Source: Plumapathes pennacea
Lineage: Eukaryota; Cnidaria; Anthozoa; Antipatharia; Myriopathidae
Assembly (NCBI GenBank): GCA_964036295.1
Contig: OZ038469.1
Span: 14,193,591 to 14,257,590 of the forward strand
DNA: 64,000 nt
Reading direction: 5' to 3'
Shown: positions 57,101 through 64,000 of the stretch, piece after piece
Numbering within the stretch: position 1 is the stretch's first letter
Layout: every line of letters starts with the position of its first letter
The notes under the pieces: model-generated
Databases searched by the model: none
The model's input: the letters and a program-made list of their open reading frames with translations, nothing else
What the model was told of the DNA's origin: nothing
Position numbers and translations under genes: made by a program

Positions 57101-60100
57101 GCCACGCGTCGTGAGAAATTAGAGCAAATTACAGCAAATCATGCACTAATTAATTCATCACACCTTTCGAGTTAAACTGCTATATCTCGCCAACGGATGA
57201 AGATAGATAAGGAAGATGTATTGCAAAAAGTCTTGTAATAGTCCAAAGAAGGTTTCCTGAAAGTTTCAAGAGTTTTCAATTTTTGGCCAAAATCGGCAAA
57301 AAACCCTGTGCTATAGCCTTAGTATTTTGTCAAAATTCCAAGATTTTTCGACAATCTCAGAATCGCATGAAACTTTCAGAAAACATTGCTGGGACTATGC
57401 CGACGGTTTCTGCATAGTTTTTGTAAACTTTTAGGCTGCGCGTCGTCAGAAATTAGAGCAAATTACAGCAAATCATGCACTAATTAATTCATCACACCTT
57501 TCGAGTTAAACTGCTATATCTCGCCAACGGATGAAGATAGATAAGGAAGATGTATTGCAAAAAGTCTTGTAATAGTCCAAAGAAGGTTTCCTGAAAGTTT
57601 CAAGAGTTTTCAATTTTTGGCCAAAATCGGCAAAAAACCCTGTGCTATAGCCTTAGTATTTTGTCAAAATTCCAACATTTTTCGACCATCTCAGAATCGC
57701 ATGAAACTTTCAGGAAACGTTGCTGGGACTATGCCGACGGTTTTTGCATAGCTTTTGTAAACTTTTAGGCCGCGCGTCGTGAGAAATTAGAGCAAATTAC
57801 AGCAAATCATGCACTAATTAATTCATCACACCTTTCGAGTTAAACTGCTATATCTCGCCAACGGATGAAGATAGATAAGGAAGATGTATTGCAAAAAGTC
57901 TTGTAATAGTCCAAAGAAGGTTTCCTGAAAGTTTCAAGAGTTTTCAATTTTTGGCCAAAATCGGCAAAAAACCCTGTGCTATAGCCTTAGTATTTTGTCA
58001 AAATTCCAACATTTTTCGACCATCTCAGAATCGCATGAAACTTTCAGGAAACGTTGCTGGGACTATGCCGACGGTTTTTGCATAGTTTTTGTAAACTTTT
58101 AGGCCGCGCGTCGTGAGAAATTAGAGCAAATTACAGCAAATCATGCACTAATTAATTCATCACACCTTTCGAGTTAAACTGCTATATCTCGCCAACGGAT
58201 GAAGATAGATAAGGAAGATGTATTGCAAAAAGTCTTGTAATAGTCCAAAGAAGGTTTCCTGAAAGTTTCAAGAGTTTTCAATTTTTGGCCAAAATCGGCA
58301 AAAAACCCTGTGCTATAGCCTTAGTATTTTGTCAAAATTCCAAGATTTTTCGACCATCTCAGAATCGCATGAAACTTTCAGAAAACATTGCTGGGACTAT
58401 GCCGACGGTTTCTGCATAGTTTTTGTAAACTTTTAGGCTGCGCGTCGTGAGAAATTAGAGCAAATTACAGCAAATCATGCACTAATTAATTCATCACACC
58501 TTTCGAGTTAAACTGCTATATCTCGCCAACGGATGAAGATAGATAAGGAAGATGTATTGCAAAAAGTCTTGTAATAGTCCAAAGAAGGTTTCCTGAAAGT
58601 TTCAAGAGTTTTCAATTTTTGGCCAAAATCGGCAAAAAACCCTGTGCTATAGCCTTAGTATTTTGTCAAAATTCGAAGATTTTTCGACCATCTCAGAATC
58701 GCATGAAACTTTCAGGAAACGTTGCTGGGACTATGCCGACGGTTTTTGCATAGTTTTTGTAAACTTTTAGGCCGCGCGTCGTGAGAAATTAGAGCAAATT
58801 ACAGCAAATCATGCACTAATTAATTCATCACGCCTTTCGAGTTAAACTGCTATATCTCGCCAACGGATGAAGATAGATAAGGAAGATGTATTGCAAAAAG
58901 TCTTGTAATAGTCCAAAGAAGGTTTCCTGAAAGTTTCAAGAGTTTTCAATTTTTGGCCAAAATCGGCAAAAAAACCCTGTGCTATAGCCTTAGTATTTTG
59001 TCAAAATTCCAAGTTTTTTCGACCATCTCAGAATCGCATGAAACTTTCAGGAAACGTTGCTGGGACTATGCCGACGGTTTTTGCATTATTTTTGTAAACT
59101 TTTAGGCCGCGCGTCGTGAGAAATTAGAGCAAATTACAGCAAATCATGCACTAATTAATTCATCACACCTTTCGAGTTAAACTGCTATATCTCGCCAACG
59201 GATGAAGATAGATAAGGAAGATGTATTGCAAAAAGTCTTGTAATAGTCCAAAGAAGGTTTCCTGAAAGTTTCAAGAGTTTTCAATTTTTGGCCAAAATCG
59301 GCAAAAAACCCTGTGCTATAGCCTTAGTATTTTGTCAAAATTCCAAGATTTTTCGACCATCTCAGAATCGCATGAAACTTTCAGGAAACGTTCCTGGGAC
59401 TATGCCGACGGTTTCTGCATAGTTTTTGTAAACTTTTAGGCTGCGCGTCGTGAGAAATTAGAGCAAATTACAGCAAATCATGCACTAATTAATTCATCAC
59501 ACCTTTCGAGTTAAACTGCTATATCTCGCCAACGGATGAAGATAGATAAGGAAGATGTATTGCAAAAAGTCTTGTAATAGTCCAAAGAAGGTTTCCTGAA
59601 AGTTTCAAGAGTTTTCAATTTTTGGCCAAAATCGGCAAAAAACCCTGTGCTATAGCCTTAGTATTTTGTCAAAATTCCAACATTTTTCGACCATCTCAGA
59701 ATCGCATGAAACTTTCAGGAAACGTTGCTGGGACTATGCCGACGGTTTTTGCATAGTTTTTGTAAACTTTTAGGTCGCGCGTCGTGAGAAATTAGAGCAA
59801 ATTACAGCAAATCATGCACTAATTAATTCATCACACCTTTCGAGTTAAACTGCTATATCTCGCCAACGGATGAAGATAGATAAGGAAGATGTATTGCAAA
59901 AAGTCTTGTAATAGTCCAAAGAAGGTTTCCTGAAAGTTTCAAGAGTTTTCAATTTTTGGCCAAAATCGGCAAAAAACCCTGTGCTATAGCCTTAGTATTT
60001 TGTCAAAATTCCAAGATTTTTCGACCATCTCAGAATCGCATGAAACTTTCAGGAAACGTTGCTGGGACTATGCCGACGGTTTTTGCATAGCTTTTGTAAA

Positions 60101-63100
60101 CTTTTAGGCCGCGCGTCGTGAGAAATTAGAGCAAATTACAGCAAATCATGCACTAATTAATTCATCACACCTTTCGAGTTAAACTGCTATATCTCGCCAA
60201 CGGATGAAGATAGATAAGGAAGATGTATTGCAAAAAGTCTTGTAATAGTCCAAAGAAGGTTTCCTGAAAGTTTCAAGAGTTTTCAATTTTTGGCCAAAAT
60301 CGGCAAAAAACCCTGTGCTATAGCCTTAGTATTTTGTCAAAATTCCAACATTTTTCGACCATCTCAGAATCGCATGAAACTTTCAGGAAACGTTGCTGGG
60401 ACTATGCCGACGGTTTTTGCATAGTTTTTGTAAACTTTTAGGCCGCGCGTCGTGAGAAATTAGAGCAAATTACAGCAAATCATGCACTAATTAATTCATC
60501 ACACCTTTCGAGTTAAACTACTATATCTGGCCAACGGATGAAGATAGATAAGGAAGATGTATTGCAAAAAGTCTTGTAATAGTCCAAAGAAGGTTTCCTG
60601 AAAGTTTCAAGAGTTTTCAATTTTTGGCCAAAATCGGCAAAAAACCCTGTGCTATAGCCTTAGTATTTTGTCAAAATTCCAACATTTTTCGACCATCTCA
60701 GAATCGCATGAAACTTTCAGAAAACATTGCTGGGACTATGCCGACGGTTTCTGCATAGTTTTTGTAAAGTTTTAGGCTGCGCGTCGTGAGAAATTAGAGC
60801 AAATTACAGCAAATCATGCACTAATTAATTCATCACACCTTTCGAGTTAAACTGCTATATCTCGCCAACGGATGAAGATAGATAAGGAAGATGTATTGCA
60901 AAAAGTCTTGTAATAGTCCAAAGAAGGTTTCCTGAAAGTTTCAAGAGTTTTCAATTTTTGGCCAAAATCGGCAAAAAACCCTGTGCTATAGCCTTAGTAT
61001 TTTGTCAAAATTCCAAGATTTTTCGACCATCTCAGAATCGCATGAAACTTTCAGGAAACGTTGCTGGGACTATGCCGACGGTTTTTGCATAGTTTTTGTA
61101 AACTTTTAGGCTGCGCGTCGTGAGAAATTAGAGCAAATTACAGCAAATCATGCACTAATTAATTCATCACACCTTTCGAGTTAAACTGCTATATCTCGCC
61201 AACGGATGAAGATAGATAAGGAAGATGTATTGCAAAAAGTCTTGTAATAGTTCAAAGAAGGTTTCCTGAAAGTTTCAAGAGTTTTCAATTTTTGGCCAAA
61301 ATCGGCAAAAAACCCTGTGCTATAGCCTTAGTATTTTGTCAAAATTCCAAGATTTTTCGACCATCTCAGAATCGCATGAAACTTTCAGGAAACGTTGCTG
61401 GGACTATGCCGACGGTTTTTGCATAGTTTTTGTAAACTTTTAGGCCGCGCGTCGTGAGAAATTAGAGCAAATTACAGCAAATCATGCACTAATTAATTCA
61501 TCACACCTTTCGAGTTAAACTGCTATATCTCACCAACGGATGAAGATAGATAAGGAAGATGTATTGCAAAAAGTCTTGTAATAGTCCAAAGAAGGTTTCC
61601 TGAAAGTTTCTAGAGTTTTCAATTTTTGGCCAAAATCGGCAAAAAACCCTGTGCTATAGCCTTAGTATTTTGTCAAAATTCCAAGATTTTTCGACCATCT
61701 CAGAATCGCATGAAACTTTCAGGAAACGTTGCTGGGACTATGCCGACGGTTTTTGCATAGCTTTTGTAAACTTTTAGGCCGCGCGTCGTGAGAAATGAGA
61801 GCAAATTACAGCAAATCATGCACTAATTAATTCATCACACCTTTCGAGTTAAACTGCTATATCTCGCCAACGGATGAAGATAGATAAGGAAGATGTATTG
61901 CAAAAAGTCTTGTAATAGTCCAAAGAAGGTTTCCTGAAAGTTTCAAGAGTTTTCAATTTTTGGCCAAAATCGGCAAAAAACCCTGTGCTATAGCCTTAGT
62001 ATTTTGTCAAAATTCCAACATTTTTCGACCATCTCAGAATCGCATGAAACTTTCAGAAAACATTGCTGGGACTATGCCGACGGTTTCTGCATAGTTTTTG
62101 TAAACTTTTAGGCTGCGCGTCGTCAGAAATTAGAGCAAATTACAGCAAATCATGCACTAATTAATTCATCACACCTTTCGAGTTAAACTGCTATATCTCG
62201 CCAACGGATGAAGATAGATAAGGAAGATGTATTGCAAAAAGTCTTGTAATAGTCCAAAGAAGGTTTCCTGAAAGTTTCAAGAGTTTTCAATTTTTGGCCA
62301 AAATCGGCAAAAAACGCTGTGCTATAGCCTTAGTATTTTGTCAAAATTCCAACATTTTTCGACCATCTCAGAATCGCATGAAACTTTCAGGAAACGTTGC
62401 TGGGACTATGCCGACGGTTTTTGCATAGTTTTTGTAAACTTTTAGGCCGCGCGTCGTGAGAAATTAGAGCAAATTACAGCAAATCATGCACTAATTAATT
62501 CATCACACCTTTCGAGTTAAACTGCTATATCTCGCCAACGGATGAAGATAGATAAGGAAGATGTATTGCAAAAAGTCTTGTAATAGTCCAAAGAAGGTTT
62601 CCTGAAAGTTTCAAGAGTTTTCAATTTTTGGCCAAAATCGGCAAAAAACCCTGTGCTATAGCCTTAGTATTTTGTCAAAATTCCAAGATTTTTCGACCAT
62701 CTCAGAATCGCATGAAACTTTCAGGAAACGTTGCTGGGACTATGCCGACGGTTTTTGCATAGTTTTTGTAAAGTTTTAGGCTGCGCGTCGTGAGAAATTA
62801 GAGCAAATTACAGCAAATCATGCACTAATTAATTCATCACACCTTTCGAGTTAAACTGCTATATCTCGCCAACGGATGAAGATAGATAAGGAAGATGTAT
62901 TGCAAAAAGTCTTGTAATAGTTCAAAGAAGGTTTCCTGAAAGTTTCAAGAGTTTTCAATTTTTGGCCAAAATCGGCAAAAAACCCTGTGCTATAGCCTTA
63001 GTATTTTGTCAAAATTCCAAGATTTTTCGACCATCTCAGAATCGCATGAAACTTTCAGGAAACGTTGCTGGGACTATGCCGACGGTTTTTGCATAGTTTT

Positions 63101-64000
63101 TGTAAACTTTTAGGCCGCGCGTCGTGAGAAATTAGAGCAAATTACAGCAAATCATGCACTAATTAATTCATCACACCTTTCGAGTTAAACTGCTATATCT
63201 CACCAACGGATGAAGATAGATAAGGAAGATGTATTGCAAAAAGTCTTGTAATAGTCCAAAGAAGGTTTCCTGAAAGTTTCTAGAGTTTTCAATTTTTGGC
63301 CAAAATCGGCAAAAAACCCTGTGCTATAGCCTTAGTATTTTGTCAAAATTCCAAGATTTTTCGACCATCTCAGAATCGCATGAAACTTTCAGGAAACGTT
63401 GCTGGGACTATGCCGACGGTTTTTGCATAGTTCTTGTAAACTTATAGGCCGCGCGTCGTGAGAAATTAGAGCAAATTACAGCAAATCATGCACTAATTAA
63501 TTCATCACACCTTTCGAGTTAAACTGCTATATCTCGCCAACGGATGAAGATAGATAAGGAAGATGTATTGCAAAAAGTCTTGTAATAGTCCAAAGAAGGT
63601 TTCCTGAAAGTTTCAAGAGTTTTCAATTTTTGGCCAAAATCGGCAATAAACCCTGTGCTATAGCCTTAGTATTTTGTCAAAATTCCAAGATTTTTCGACC
63701 ATCTCAGAATCGCATGAAACTTTCAGGAAACGTTGCTGGGACTATGCCGACGGTTTTTGCATAGCTTTTGTAAACTTTTAGGCCGCGCGTCGTGAGAAAT
63801 GAGAGCAAATTACAGCAAATCATGCACTAATTAATTCATCACACCTTTCGAGTTAAACTGCTATATCTCGCCAACGGATGAAGATAGATAAGGAAGATGT
63901 ATTGCAAAAAGTCTTGTAATAGTCCAAAGAAGGTTTCCTGAAAGTTTCAAGAGTTTTCAATTTTTGGCCAAAATCGGCAAAAAACCCTGTGCTATAGCCT
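47792..64000 (+). repeat. 334-bp satellite array, 48 full units plus a partial one
   Basis: Units begin with cacctttcgagttaaactgc at 48141 and recur every 334 bp to 63842, which is 47 intervals. Three units carry one extra A in an A run (near 52620, 56630 and 58970). The first unit (47792-48140) is divergent and the last is cut by the window end. Units differ at a few recurrent sites: ccaacattt or ccaagattt, ggaaacgttg or gaaaacattg, tttttgcatag or tttctgcatag, ggccgcgcg or ggctgcgcg. No long ORF exists in the standard unit. It is AT-rich and may be pericentromeric or otherwise heterochromatic (inference). Confidence 0.98.

Noticed and set aside
47792-64000. CRISPR-like array
   Set aside because: Units are 334 bp with no unique spacers, and the DNA is eukaryotic. 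It is a satellite.

Overview
This is eukaryotic, intron-rich animal DNA with moderate AT content. The gene families (a metazoan LRRK/Roco kinase, a chitin deacetylase, two carnitine-type dioxygenases), compact GT-AG introns and many short inverted-repeat transposons suggest a marine invertebrate. An anthozoan cnidarian such as a stony coral or sea anemone is my best guess. That is an inference from gene content and repeat style, not a proof.

Layout. 1-1.7 kb: intergenic with an inverted-repeat transposon. 1.95-3.67 kb (minus): two-exon secreted chitin deacetylase-like gene. 4.1-4.2 kb: near-perfect 43-bp-arm hairpin. 4.56-6.86 kb: 2.3-kb non-autonomous DNA transposon with subterminal tandem repeats. 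8.55-18.74 kb (plus): a complete eight-exon LRRK1-like gene (ankyrin, LRR, Roc GTPase, COR, kinase, beta-propeller-like tail; 2205 codons), whose frame is maintained across all seven inferred junctions. 19.86-21.01 kb (minus): unknown coiled-coil gene with a frame break. 21.85-22.43 kb: composite palindromic element. 22.4-27.1 kb: gene-poor, with many short repeats. 27.16-34.55 kb and 35.52-47.20 kb (plus): two tandem paralogues of gamma-butyrobetaine dioxygenase, each with 14 coding exons and the same intron phases. Copy B carries an intact antisense CR1/L2-like LINE in its ninth intron. 47.79 kb to the window end: a 334-bp satellite array of 48 complete units plus a partial one. It has internal segmental duplications and continues beyond the window.

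Functionally, the dioxygenase pair would perform the final hydroxylation of carnitine biosynthesis or a close variant. The LRRK-like protein is a cytoplasmic GTPase-kinase. The chitin deacetylase would act outside the cell on chitin. Nothing indicates that these genes form one system. The parts most worth a second look are the satellite array and its edge, the 2.3-kb transposon, the serine-rich insertion in the LRRK-like COR region, and the tandem duplication that spans the LRRK stop codon. Exon boundaries were placed by eye from splice signals, phase continuity and comparison of the two paralogues. No transcript or database search was available.
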